DNA from: Aeromicrobium phragmitis
Lineage (GTDB): Bacteria > Actinomycetota > Actinomycetes > Propionibacteriales > Nocardioidaceae
Direction of reading: 5' to 3'
Length of the DNA: 64,000 nt
Assembly: GCF_003674095.1 (NCBI RefSeq)
Contig: NZ_RDBF01000010.1
Coordinates: forward strand, 34,782 to 98,781
Made by a program: the position numbers and the translations under genes. Below, piece after piece: positions 38,339 to 48,065 of this stretch. The notes beneath the pieces were generated by a model, which was given only the letters and a program-made list of their open reading frames with translations, was not told where the DNA came from and ran no database searches. Position 1 is the stretch's first letter, and every line of letters starts with the position of its first letter.

Positions 38339-39994
38339 ATGGCCCACGAGAGCGCGCTCCATGGCACTGGTGTCGTCCCGGGGGTGGGAACCGGACCCGT
38401 CGTCCGGCCCATGCCTCGCCCGCAGGTTCCCGCCGAGGATCCGGAGGTCGATCCGGCCGACGGCGCCGAGCGATTCAGCACGGCGGCGGAGGCCGTCGCC
38501 CAGCGACTCACCGAACGCGCCGGCCGCGCGAGCGGCGCCGCGAGCGAAGTGTTGACCGCCACGGCCGGACTGGCCCGCGACCGCGGTCTGGTCTCCCTCG
38601 TGCAGAAGCGCCTCGGTGAGGGCAACGGGCTCTACGCCGCGGTCGGCGGTGCCATCGACGATCTCATCGCGATGTTCACGGCGGCCGGTGGCCTGATGGC
38701 CGAGCGCGTCACCGATCTGCGCGACGTGCACGACCGCATCCTCGCCGAGCTCTCCGGGCAGCCGGAGCCGGGCATTCCCGCACCGGCCGAGCCCTCGGTG
38801 CTGTGCGCCGACGATCTCGCGCCCGCCGATACCGCCGGTCTGGACCCTGCAGCGGTCGTCGCGATCGCCACGTCGCTCGGCGGCCCCACCAGCCACACGT
38901 CGATCATCTCCCGTCAGCTCGGCATCCCGTGCGTCGTGGGCGTCGAAGGGCTCGATGACGTCGAGGCAGGCACGGTGGTGCTGGTCGACGGCGCCACCGG
39001 CGACATCGTGATCGAGCCCGACGCCGAGGTCATCGAGACGCGCACGGAGTCCGCCCGCCTCGTCGGCGAGGCCGCCGCGTCGTGGACCGGACCGGGCGGC
39101 ACCTCCGACGGGCACCGTGTCGAGATCCTCGCCAACGTCCAGGACGGTGCTTCGTCGCAGAACGCCGCCCTGAAGCCGGTCGAAGGCGTGGGTCTGTTCC
39201 GCACCGAACTGTGCTTCCTGGATCGCGACACCGAGCCCTCCGTCGAGGAGCAGGCGCGGATCTACGCTGAGGTTCTCGAGCCGATGGGGGAGCGCAAGGT
39301 CGTCGTCCGCACCCTCGACGCCGGATCGGACAAGCCGGTGGCGTTCGCGACGATCCCCGACGAGCCCAATCCTGCGCTCGGTGTACGCGGCATGCGACTC
39401 GGCCTGCGCGACGAAGGACTGCTCGACCGTCAGCTGGAGGCGATCGCCGCGGCCGCGAAGAACGTCTCAGCCCCGGTCTGGGTGATGGCTCCGATGGTGG
39501 CCACCGAGGACGAAGCCTCGTGGTTCGCCGCGCGGGTGCGGTCGCTCGGCCTCGTGCCGGGCGTCATGATCGAGATCCCGAGTGCGGCGCTGCACGCCGA
39601 GCGGCTGCTGCGGCACGTCGACTTCCTCTCGATCGGCACCAACGACCTCAGCCAGTACACGTTCGCGGCCGACCGCATGACGCCGTCGCTGGCCAAACTC
39701 AACGACCCGTGGCAACCGGCGCTGCTCGAGCTGATCGCGATCGTCGCGCGGGCGGGCCGCGATGCCGGGAAGCCGATCGGCGTGTGCGGCGAGGCAGCGG
39801 CCGATCCACTGTTGGCCTGCGTGCTCACCGGGCTCGGCGTCACGTCGCTGTCCTCGGCCGCGACCGCCGCACCGCTGGTCGGCGCCAAGCTCTCGACCGT
39901 GACGCTGGCCCAGTGCGCAGCCGCGGCCGACGCCGCCCTTGCCGCGAGCACGCCTGAGGCAGCCCGCGACGCCGCCCGTTCCCTCACGGTCTGA
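38339..39994 (+). CDS. ptsI: PTS enzyme I (phosphoenolpyruvate-protein phosphotransferase)
   Basis: A 551-residue protein that takes phosphate from PEP and passes it to HPr. The active-site His is H186 in GGPTSHTSIISRQLGIP. The PEP-binding barrel has VGLFRTELCFL, VRTLDAGSDKP, NPALGVRGMRLGL, FLSIGTNDLSQYTFAADR and the catalytic Cys in IGVCGEAAADP. The N-terminal HPr-binding domain is shorter and more Ala-rich than in enteric EI. TAAGCT (38327-38332) is six bases before the ATG, hence probably leaderless. HPr and EII genes are not in the window. Confidence 0.93.
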   Translation: MAHESALHGTGVVPGVGTGPVVRPMPRPQVPAEDPEVDPADGAERFSTAAEAVAQRLTERAGRASGAASEVLTATAGLARDRGLVSLVQKRLGEGNGLYAAVGGAIDDLIAMFTAAGGLMAERVTDLRDVHDRILAELSGQPEPGIPAPAEPSVLCADDLAPADTAGLDPAAVVAIATSLGGPTSHTSIISRQLGIPCVVGVEGLDDVEAGTVVLVDGATGDIVIEPDAEVIETRTESARLVGEAAASWTGPGGTSDGHRVEILANVQDGASSQNAALKPVEGVGLFRTELCFLDRDTEPSVEEQARIYAEVLEPMGERKVVVRTLDAGSDKPVAFATIPDEPNPALGVRGMRLGLRDEGLLDRQLEAIAAAAKNVSAPVWVMAPMVATEDEASWFAARVRSLGLVPGVMIEIPSAALHAERLLRHVDFLSIGTNDLSQYTFAADRMTPSLAKLNDPWQPALLELIAIVARAGRDAGKPIGVCGEAAADPLLACVLTGLGVTSLSSAATAAPLVGAKLSTVTLAQCAAAADAALAASTPEAARDAARSLTV

Positions 39995-40023
39995 GCACGC
40001 TCTCGCCGTTGGTGTCGAGTACC

Positions 40024-40088
40024 GCGTGTTGTTGGTGATCGAGTAGCCGCGAGGAACGAGCGGCGTATCGAGATCACCAACAACACGC
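40024..40088. repeat. REP-like palindromic element between ptsI and valS
   Basis: A 17-base perfect inverted repeat (GCGTGTTGTTGGTGATC at 40024-40040, complement at 40072-40088) encloses GAGTAGCCGC...GCGGCGTATCGA. The core, a GCCGC/GCGGC hairpin with TCGAGTA and TATCGA flanks, is a type of dispersed element I know from many soil actinobacteria. It sits between convergent genes and could serve as a two-way terminator. Confidence 0.8.
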
Positions 40089-40090
40089 GC

Positions 40091-42700
40091 TCAGCTCTCG
40101 GCGAGCGTGGCCTCCACGGCGAGCTCCTCGCTCGATTCGTCGGCGGTCGTCGTGATCTCGCCGACCACGCGGCCGGCGGCCTTGACGTCCGACAACGCCA
40201 GCGCCAACGTCTCGAGAGCGCTCGGCGAACCGGCGACGGTCACGGCGGTGACCTCCGTGCGCTGGCTGACCTTGGCCACGGACTTGGCGCCGCGGATGCC
40301 TGCGAGCGCCTGCGCCGCGATGCCGAGCAGGTCCGGGTCCTGGGTCTCGACGGCGAGGTCGTTCTCGACGGTGGGCCAGGCGGCGCGGTGGATCGATCCC
40401 TCCTGCCACCAGGACCAGACTTCCTCGGTCACGTACGGCAGGAACGGCGCGAACAGCCGCAGCTGCACCGACAGCGCCAGCACGAACGTCGCCTTGGCGG
40501 ATTCACCGGCCGCGTCGTTGCCGCGCGCCCGTTCCTTGACCAGCTCGAGGTAGTCGTCGCAGAAGTCCCAGAAGAACTTCTCGGTGACCTCCAGCGCCGA
40601 CGTGTAGTCGAAGTCCTCGAAATGCTGTGTCGCGTCGGTGACGACCGACTGGAGCCCCGTGAGCAGCGCGCGGTCGAGCGGCTCGGTCACCTTGGCCGGG
40701 TCGAGGTAGGAGGCATCGGCGCCGAGCCCGAAGGCGTCCTGCGCCGCGAGCACGAACTTGCTCGCATTGAGGATCTTCATCGCCAAGCGGCGACCGACCT
40801 TCATCTGCGCCTCGTCGAACGGCGAATCGGCCCCGGGCCGGGCGCCGGCGGCGCGCCAGCGCACCGCGTCGGCACCGTACTTGCTGATGATCTCGTCCGG
40901 CACGACGACGTTGCCCTTGGACTTGCTCATCTTCTTGCGGTCGGGGTCGACGACGAAGCCCGACAGGGTCGCGTGCTTCCACGGCACGGTGCCGAACTCC
41001 TGGTGCGCGCGCACGATCGAGCTGAACAACCAGGTCCGGATGATGTCGTGACCCTGCGGGCGCACGTCCATCGGGAACGTCGTGGCGAACAGCTCCGGGT
41101 CGCGTTCCCAGCCGCACACCAGCTCGGGCGTCAGGCTCGACGTGGCCCAGGTGTCGAGGACGTCCGGGTCGGCGATGAAGCCGCCCGGCACGCCGCGCTG
41201 CGACTCGTCGAATCCGCGGGGAGCCTGCGAGGCCGGGTCGACGGGAAGTTCGTCCTCGGACGCGAAGATCGGGTTCTCGTAGTCCGGCTCGCCGTCGGCG
41301 TCGAGCCGGTACCAGACGGGGAACGGGATGCCGAAGAACCGCTGACGGCTGACGAGCCAGTCGCCGTTCAGTCCCTCGATCCAGTTGGTGAGGCGCGACT
41401 GCATGTACGCGGGAACGAAGGTGATCTCGTCGCCGCGCTTGATGAGTTCCTGCGCGAGGTCCGCGTCGCGGCCGCCGTTCTTGATGTACCACTGGCGCGT
41501 CGAGACGATCTCCAGCGGCTTGTCGCCGCGTTCGTAGAAGTTCGCCATGCGTTGCGTGGGCTTGGGCTCGCCGTCGAGGTCGCCGCTGTCCTGCAGCGCC
41601 TTGACGGTCAGCTCACGCGCGGTGAAGGTCGTCTTCCCGGCGAGTTCGGCGTACAGCTCGCGCCCGCTGTCAGTGGCGATCCACTCGGGCGTCTCCCGCA
41701 GGAACCGCCCGTCGCGTCCGATCACGGTGCGGTTGGGCAGCTGGAACTCGCGCCACCACTGCACGTCGGTCAGGTCGCCGAAGGTGCAGCAGTGGACGAT
41801 GCCCGATCCCTTCTCCGGGTCGGCGGCGGTGTGGGCGATGACGGGGACCTCGACGCCGAAGATCGGCGAGGTCACGGTGCTGCCGAACAGGTGCTGGTAC
41901 CGCTCGTCGTCCGGGTGGGCGATGAGCGCGACGGCCGCCGCGGTGAGCTCGGGGCGGGTCGTCTCGATGTGGATCGGTCCGTCCGCGTGGTGATACGCGA
42001 CGCGGTAGAAGTGGCCGGGGTACTCGCGGGCCTCGAGCTCGGCCTGCGCCACGGCCGTCTGGAACGTGACGTCCCAGAGCGTCGGCGCGTCCTGGCTGTA
42101 TGCCTCACCGCGCTTCACGTTGCGCAGGAACGCTCGCTGGCTCACGGTCTGCGCGTCATGGCCGATGGTCGTGTACGTCTGCGTCCAGTCGACCGACAGG
42201 CCGAGCGTGCGCCACAGCTGCTCGAAGACCTGCTCGTCGCGCTCGACGAGCTCGTTGCACAGTTCGATGAAGTTGCGCCGGCTGATCGGCACCTGCTTCG
42301 CCCCTTTGCCCCCTGAGCCGGCCCCCTTGCCCCCTGAGCCTGTCGAAGGGTTGGCCGGCGGCGTGAAGTCGGGGTCGTACGGCAGGGACGGATCGCAGCG
42401 CACTCCATAGTAGTTCTGCACGCGCCGTTCGGTGGGAAGGCCGTTGTCGTCCCAGCCCATCGGGTAGAACACTTCCTTGCCCCGCATGCGCTGGAATCGG
42501 GCCACGACGTCGGTGTGCGTGTAGCTGAAGACGTGCCCCACGTGCAGGGAGCCCGAGACGGTCGGTGGCGGCGTGTCGATCGAGTAGACCTCCTCGCGGG
42601 TCTTGCTGCGGTCGAAGCGGTAGGTGCCGCGCTCTTCCCAGCGCTGGGACCAGGTGGCTTCCAGGCCTTCGAGGACAGGCTTTTCGGGAACGGTGCTCAC
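40091..42700 (-). CDS. valS: Valine-tRNA ligase with a repeat-encoded insertion
   Basis: An 869-residue class I synthetase that charges tRNA-Val and edits Thr. HVGH (53-56) is the HIGH motif and [10 protein letters not shown] the KMSKS loop. The editing domain, anticodon-binding domain ([12 protein letters not shown]) and final coiled-coil region are present. Residues about 117-134 ([18 protein letters not shown]) are an insertion before the conserved [10 protein letters not shown]. They are encoded by a tandem copy of a small palindromic repeat, in frame. The loop is surface-exposed in known structures near the connective peptide, so it is probably tolerated. Start ATG 42700. Confidence 0.96.
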   Translation of the reverse strand: MSTVPEKPVLEGLEATWSQRWEERGTYRFDRSKTREEVYSIDTPPPTVSGSLHVGHVFSYTHTDVVARFQRMRGKEVFYPMGWDDNGLPTERRVQNYYGVRCDPSLPYDPDFTPPANPSTGSGGKGAGSGGKGAKQVPISRRNFIELCNELVERDEQVFEQLWRTLGLSVDWTQTYTTIGHDAQTVSQRAFLRNVKRGEAYSQDAPTLWDVTFQTAVAQAELEAREYPGHFYRVAYHHADGPIHIETTRPELTAAAVALIAHPDDERYQHLFGSTVTSPIFGVEVPVIAHTAADPEKGSGIVHCCTFGDLTDVQWWREFQLPNRTVIGRDGRFLRETPEWIATDSGRELYAELAGKTTFTARELTVKALQDSGDLDGEPKPTQRMANFYERGDKPLEIVSTRQWYIKNGGRDADLAQELIKRGDEITFVPAYMQSRLTNWIEGLNGDWLVSRQRFFGIPFPVWYRLDADGEPDYENPIFASEDELPVDPASQAPRGFDESQRGVPGGFIADPDVLDTWATSSLTPELVCGWERDPELFATTFPMDVRPQGHDIIRTWLFSSIVRAHQEFGTVPWKHATLSGFVVDPDRKKMSKSKGNVVVPDEIISKYGADAVRWRAAGARPGADSPFDEAQMKVGRRLAMKILNASKFVLAAQDAFGLGADASYLDPAKVTEPLDRALLTGLQSVVTDATQHFEDFDYTSALEVTEKFFWDFCDDYLELVKERARGNDAAGESAKATFVLALSVQLRLFAPFLPYVTEEVWSWWQEGSIHRAAWPTVENDLAVETQDPDLLGIAAQALAGIRGAKSVAKVSQRTEVTAVTVAGSPSALETLALALSDVKAAGRVVGEITTTADESSEELAVEATLAES
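42301..42350. repeat. Extragenic-type repeat inside the valS coding sequence
   Basis: Two tandem units, CCCCTTTGCCCCCTGAGCCGG (42301-42321, one base over here counted in two parts: CCCCTTTGCC and CCCTGAGCCGG) and CCCCCTTGCCCCCTGAGCC followed by TGTCGAAGGG (42322-42350). CCCTGAGCCTGTCGAAGGG is an imperfect palindrome of the kind dispersed between genes in several actinobacterial genomes. Here it is translated as a Gly/Ser/Lys loop of ValS. Confidence 0.8.
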
Positions 42701-42746
42701 AATCGACCAGTCTACGGAAGCCGCCCGGGCGCGGGGGTGCCCTCCC

Positions 42747-42794
42747 TAGCGTCATACGTTCGGAGGGCTGGGACCCGCAAGACGTATGACGCTA
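42747..42794. repeat. 13-bp perfect inverted repeat between divergent valS and folC
   Basis: TAGCGTCATACGT (42747-42759) and ACGTATGACGCTA (42782-42794) flank 22 bases. CCCTCC just before the left arm can also pair with GGAGGG in the loop, giving an alternative fold. It lies 14 bases upstream of the folC -10 box. It may be a REP-like element or an operator. Confidence 0.65.
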
Positions 42795-42821
42795 TGTAGG
42801 CGAGCGATACGCTGAGCGGTG

Positions 42822-44168
42822 ATGACTCCCACCCTGCGCGAGGTCGAACAGGCCTTGCTTTCCCGCTGGCCCGAGACCAAGCTCGAGCCCTCGCTCGATC
42901 GCATCCGTGCGGTGTGCGAGCTGCTCGGCAATCCGCAGGACGCGGCGCCGATGATCCAGCTCACCGGAACGAACGGCAAGAGTTCCACGAGCCGCATGAT
43001 CGACGCCCTCATCCGCGCGCTCGGTCTGCGTACCGGCAGGTTCACCAGCCCGCATCTGCAGCGCATCAACGAGCGGATCAGCATCGACGGTGAGCCACTG
43101 GGCGACGAGGAGTTCGTTCGCGCCTACGAGGACGTCGCGCCGTTCGCGGCCATGGTCGACGGCTCCCAGGAGCACCCGCTGTCGTTCTTCGAGACGATGG
43201 TCGCCATGGCCTACGCGGCGTTCGCCGACGCGCCCGTGGACGCCGCGATCGTCGAGGTCGGCATGGGTGGCAGCTGGGACGCCACCAGCGTGGGCGACGC
43301 CAAGGTCGGCGTCGTCACCCCGATCGCGCTCGACCACACGCGCTACCTCGGGTCCTCTCGGGAGGAGATCGCCGTCGAGAAGGCCGGCATCCTCAAGCCG
43401 GGCGGTCAGGGCGTGTTCGCCGCGCAGGAGCCCGAGGTGCTCGACGTGCTCATGCGCCGCGCGCTCGAGGTCGGAGCGCCCGTGGTGCGCGAAGGCATCG
43501 ACTTCGGGGTCGAGTCCCGCGTCGCCGCCGTCGGCGGCCAGCAGTTCACCATCCAGGGGCTCGGCGCGCGATACGAGGACATCCTCCTGCCACTCCACGG
43601 TGCTCATCAGGCCCGTAACGCCGCGCTCGCCCTCGCCGCGGTCGAGACGTTCACCGGCGCGAAGGAGCTCGACGCCAACCTCGTCCGGGAGGCGTTCGGC
43701 ACGGTGCGTACGCCGGGCCGCCTCGAGGTCGCCCGCCGTGGCCCCACCGTGCTCCTCGACGCCGCCCACAACCCGCACGGCGTCGCCACGATGCTCGAAG
43801 CCGTCACCTCGGAGTTCACCTTCAGCCCCCTCGTCGGCGTGCTCGGCGTGATGGAGGACAAGGACGTCGAGGAGATGCTGCGCGAGCTCGAGCCCGTGCT
43901 GGCGCTCGTGGTCTGCACGCAGAACACCTCCGACCGTTCGATGCCTGCCGTCGAGCTGGCGCAAATCGCCGCCGACGTCTTCGGCGAGGAGCGCGTGTCG
44001 CTGGCTCCGCGCCTCGACGAGGCGCTCGAGGAGGCCATCGCGCGGGCGGAGTCGGCCGAGGGGTTCGAGGATGCTGTCGGCAGTGGAGGCGTGCTGGTGA
44101 CCGGCTCCGTGGTCACCGTCGGTGAGGCGCGCACCCTGCTCGGCGTCGAGGGGGAGGACCCGCGATGA
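42822..44168 (+). CDS. folC: Dihydrofolate synthase / folylpolyglutamate synthase
   Basis: A Mur-ligase-like enzyme of 448 residues that adds Glu to dihydropteroate and folates. The P-loop is TGTNGKSST, followed by GRFTSPHLQRINERI, EVGMGGSWDATSV, THIALDHT-like TPIALDHTRYLG, the carbamylated Lys region VEKAGI, and LLDAAHNPHG. TACGCT (42808-42813) lies eight bases before ATG 42822 and five before an in-frame GTG at 42819, so the transcript is probably leaderless and either start is possible. It overlaps the DUF4233 gene by four bases. Confidence 0.94.
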   Translation: MTPTLREVEQALLSRWPETKLEPSLDRIRAVCELLGNPQDAAPMIQLTGTNGKSSTSRMIDALIRALGLRTGRFTSPHLQRINERISIDGEPLGDEEFVRAYEDVAPFAAMVDGSQEHPLSFFETMVAMAYAAFADAPVDAAIVEVGMGGSWDATSVGDAKVGVVTPIALDHTRYLGSSREEIAVEKAGILKPGGQGVFAAQEPEVLDVLMRRALEVGAPVVREGIDFGVESRVAAVGGQQFTIQGLGARYEDILLPLHGAHQARNAALALAAVETFTGAKELDANLVREAFGTVRTPGRLEVARRGPTVLLDAAHNPHGVATMLEAVTSEFTFSPLVGVLGVMEDKDVEEMLRELEPVLALVVCTQNTSDRSMPAVELAQIAADVFGEERVSLAPRLDEALEEAIARAESAEGFEDAVGSGGVLVTGSVVTVGEARTLLGVEGEDPR

Positions 44169-44512
44169 AGCACATGGCGATGGCGGTCCTGTGCTTCGAG
44201 GCCGTCATCCTCGGGCTCGCGTCACCGGTCCTCATCATGGTCGAGAACGTGCCCGTGGCCCTCGGGCTCACCGCCGGGCTCGGCCTCGCCCTGCTGTGTC
44301 TGGTCGCCTGCGGGCTGCTGCGTGGCCCGGCGGGGGAGTGGCTCGGTCACCTCGTCCAGGTCGGCGCCGTCGGTCTGGGATTCCTCGCACCCGTCATGTT
44401 CTTCGTCGGCGGCATGTTCGCTGCCTTGTGGGCAGGGGCGATCCTGCTCGGGCGCAAGATCGAACGTGACCGTGCCCGCTGGGCGGCAGCCGAGGGCGAG
44501 CAGCCCGGCTGA
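44165..44512 (+). CDS. DUF4233 membrane protein
   Basis: A 115-residue protein with three or four membrane helices (about 4-26, 31-52, 62-94) and a short basic C-terminal tail (RKIERDRARW). It belongs to the small family that follows folC in most actinobacteria (Rv2446c position). Its role is unknown; the persistent coupling to folC (ATGA overlap) suggests a link to folate or to envelope function. Confidence 0.87.
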   Translation: MKHMAMAVLCFEAVILGLASPVLIMVENVPVALGLTAGLGLALLCLVACGLLRGPAGEWLGHLVQVGAVGLGFLAPVMFFVGGMFAALWAGAILLGRKIERDRARWAAAEGEQPG

Positions 44513-44551
44513 TCCCTCGGCGGTGCGCGCCGACGCGAGTAGGCTCGGACC

Positions 44552-45199
44552 ATGGTCCGCGTGCTGGCCGTCGCCGATGAAGAGGTCCCGACCGCGGAGT
44601 CGCGCGTGCGCGGGCTCGACGTCGACGTGCTGTTCGCCGCCGGCGACCTTCCCTGGGACTATCTGGAGCTCCTCGCTGACCTGCTCGCCGTCCCGGCCGT
44701 CTTCGTTCCCGGCAATCACGATCCGGACACCGACACGGACGCTGCCCCCGAGGGGTTCTGTTCTGCCGACGGTCACGTGGTCGAGGTCGCGGGGCTGCGG
44801 GTGGCGGGGCTCGGCGGCTGCGTGCGTTACAACGACGGCCCGCACCAGTACACGCAAGAGGAGTACCGGGCGAGAACCCGCCGCCTGGTGGCCGAGGGAC
44901 GCGGAGGCGTCGACGTCCTGCTGACCCACACGCCGGCGGCGGGCGTGGGCGACGAGACCGATCCGGCTCATCGAGGCATCGACGCCTTGCACGACGCCAT
45001 CGCGGGCCTGACTCCGAGCTGGCACCTGCACGGCCACATCCACCCCTACGGTCTGCGGAAAGCCAGCCACCGGGTCGGAAACACCACGGTGCTCAACGTC
45101 ATCCCCTGGACAGTGTTGGAGGTGGAGCCGCGCGACGCCGGCCCTGCCGCGCCACCGTCCGACGACACAGCAGAAGTGGAGGACCGTCATGGTGAGTGA
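44552..45199 (+). CDS. Calcineurin-like metallophosphoesterase with altered first motif
   Basis: A 215-residue phosphoesterase. Metal motifs: ADEEV (where most members have D-x-H), AAGDLP, PGNHD, LLTHTP and HGHIHP. The first motif keeps the Asp but has Glu in place of His, a pattern of a particular bacterial subgroup. The substrate is unknown. TAGGCT (44540-44545) lies six bases before the ATG, so it is probably leaderless. It overlaps the ParB-like gene by 11 bases, which implies joint translation. Confidence 0.82.
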   Translation: MVRVLAVADEEVPTAESRVRGLDVDVLFAAGDLPWDYLELLADLLAVPAVFVPGNHDPDTDTDAAPEGFCSADGHVVEVAGLRVAGLGGCVRYNDGPHQYTQEEYRARTRRLVAEGRGGVDVLLTHTPAAGVGDETDPAHRGIDALHDAIAGLTPSWHLHGHIHPYGLRKASHRVGNTTVLNVIPWTVLEVEPRDAGPAAPPSDDTAEVEDRHGE

Positions 45200-46055
45200 C
45201 TCTGGATCGCCTCGGGTCGACGCCGAGAGCGACTTCATGCGTGCTCGTCGGCATCAGGTGCTCTCCGCGCTCGCCGCCCGGGTCCGCGGCGGGGCGGAGG
45301 ACGTCGTGCAGTCGATGTCGTTCGACGAGGTCGTGGCGGCTCTCGGCCGTCGGGCTGAGAACTACATCGGCACCAAGGTCATCCCGCTCGATGCGATCGT
45401 CGGCTCCGTCGACAAGACGCGCGACTTCGACCGCCGGTTCCGGCCGACGTCGGCTCGCAGCCGACAGCGTTGGGAGCGCCTTGCCCGGGCGAGCCGGACG
45501 GGCGAGGAGATCCCGCCGATCGATGTCTACCGGGTCGGTGACTACTACTTCGTGCGCGATGGGCACCATCGCGTCTCGGTGGCGCGCAGCCTCGGGCTCA
45601 AGGTCATCGAGGCCCGAGTCACCGCCATCGACACCCTGCTCACCCCGGTCGGCATCAACAGCCGCAGAGACCTGGAACGCAAGCATTGGCGCCGGATTCT
45701 GCTGGAGCGCGTGCCGTTCACCGGCGAGGCTCGCGCCGCAGTGGCCGTCGACGAACCCACGGACTACGGGGTCATCGCCGAGACCGTGGAGGCGTGGGCC
45801 GCGCGCACCATGCACGCCGAGGGCGCGTACATGGACAAGAAGACCATGGCGGACCGCTGGTACGCCGAGGAGTTCCTCCCCGTCCTCGAGATGATCGAGG
45901 AGGCGGGGGTGCGCGGCCCCGACGAGCGTCCTGCCGAGGCGTACCTGCGGATCGCGTGCGAGCGGTACCGGCTCATCCGCGAGCACGAATGGAACGCGGA
46001 GATCCTCGAGGCGGTCCGCGCCGCGAAGGGTCGCAGCCGCGGCCGCCCCCGCTGA
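45189..46055 (+). CDS. ParB/sulfiredoxin-like domain protein of unknown function
   Basis: A 288-residue protein. The central domain (about 62-140) has IPLDAIVGSV at its start and VGDYYFVRDGHHRVSVARSLG with DGHHR at 124-128, the phosphate-binding signature of ParB/Srx-like folds. No ParB helix-turn-helix is evident; the C-terminal half is helical and charged (RRDLERKHWRRILLE, MADRWYAEEFLPVLEMIEEAG). A DNA-binding or nucleotide-handling role is possible but unproven. Start ATG 45189, or GTG 45192. It ends five bases before the convergent ABC operon. Confidence 0.75.
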   Translation: MVSDSGSPRVDAESDFMRARRHQVLSALAARVRGGAEDVVQSMSFDEVVAALGRRAENYIGTKVIPLDAIVGSVDKTRDFDRRFRPTSARSRQRWERLARASRTGEEIPPIDVYRVGDYYFVRDGHHRVSVARSLGLKVIEARVTAIDTLLTPVGINSRRDLERKHWRRILLERVPFTGEARAAVAVDEPTDYGVIAETVEAWAARTMHAEGAYMDKKTMADRWYAEEFLPVLEMIEEAGVRGPDERPAEAYLRIACERYRLIREHEWNAEILEAVRAAKGRSRGRPR

Positions 46056-46060
46056 CGCCT

Positions 46061-47218
<1,158 letters not shown>

Positions 47219-47221
47219 GAC

Positions 47222-48064
47222 TCAACCCTTCACTGCGCCGGCCGTCAGGCCGGCGACGATCTTGCGCTGGAATACGAGGACGAGGACGACGATCGGGACG
47301 GTGGCCACGACGGCACCGGCGGCCAGCAGCGAGGCCGGCCGGTTGAAGGGGTCGGCTCCGACGAAGAACGACAGCGCGGCCGGAATGGGACGGGCGCTCT
47401 CGGTCGAGGTCAGCGAGATCCCGAACACGAAGTCGTTCCACGCGAAGAAGAAGGTCAAGATGGCGGCGGTGAAGACGCCGGGCGCGGCGAGCGGCACGAT
47501 GACCCGCCGGAAGGCCTGCCACGCGGTGGCGCCGTCGACCTGCGCGGCCTGCTCCATCTCCCACGGGATCTCCCGGAAGAACGCCGACAGCGTCCAGATC
47601 GCGAGGGGAAGCGTGAACGACATATAGGGGATGATGAGTCCCAGCCAGGTGTCGTAGATCCCCAGCGTGCGCCACATGTCGAACAGCGGGCCGACGAGGG
47701 AGACCACCGGGAACATCGCGATCACCAGCGCCGTGGTGAGTACGAACTTCTTGCCCTTGAACTCGAGCCGGGCCACCGCGTACGCCGTGAAGGTCGCGAA
47801 GGTCACCGACAGGACGGTGGCGATCAGCGAGATGCCGATGGAGTTGATGATGGCTCGGGCGAACTGTTCGTTCTGCAGCACGTCGATGTAGTTCTGCCAA
47901 CCGGCGCCGCCGCCCTCGCTGGGGAAGAAGCCGGGGCTGCCGTTCGTCACGGCCTCCTGGGACTTGAACGACATGGACACGATCCAGAAGACCGGCAGCA
48001 GGCACCAACCGAGGATCAGGGCGAAGCCCGCTCCCATGCCGAGGCGGTTCAACCAGGTTCTCAT
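47222..48064 (-). CDS. sugB: Sugar ABC permease, SugB/MalG type
   Basis: A 280-residue MalG-like permease with six helices. The ATPase-contact EAA loop is EIPWEMEQAAQVDGATAWQAFRRVIVPLAAPGV. The N-terminal helix is followed by the periplasmic segment VTNGSPGFFPSEG. It ends next to sugC and starts one base after the sugA stop. Typical length for the family. Confidence 0.92.
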   Translation of the reverse strand: MRTWLNRLGMGAGFALILGWCLLPVFWIVSMSFKSQEAVTNGSPGFFPSEGGGAGWQNYIDVLQNEQFARAIINSIGISLIATVLSVTFATFTAYAVARLEFKGKKFVLTTALVIAMFPVVSLVGPLFDMWRTLGIYDTWLGLIIPYMSFTLPLAIWTLSAFFREIPWEMEQAAQVDGATAWQAFRRVIVPLAAPGVFTAAILTFFFAWNDFVFGISLTSTESARPIPAALSFFVGADPFNRPASLLAAGAVVATVPIVVLVLVFQRKIVAGLTAGAVKG

Positions 48065-48065
48065 C

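Noticed and set aside
42701..42821. T-box riboswitch upstream of valS
   Set aside because: The gap lacks a T-box core (TGGNACC-like antiterminator sequence) and specifier loop. Only the 13-bp inverted repeat is present.
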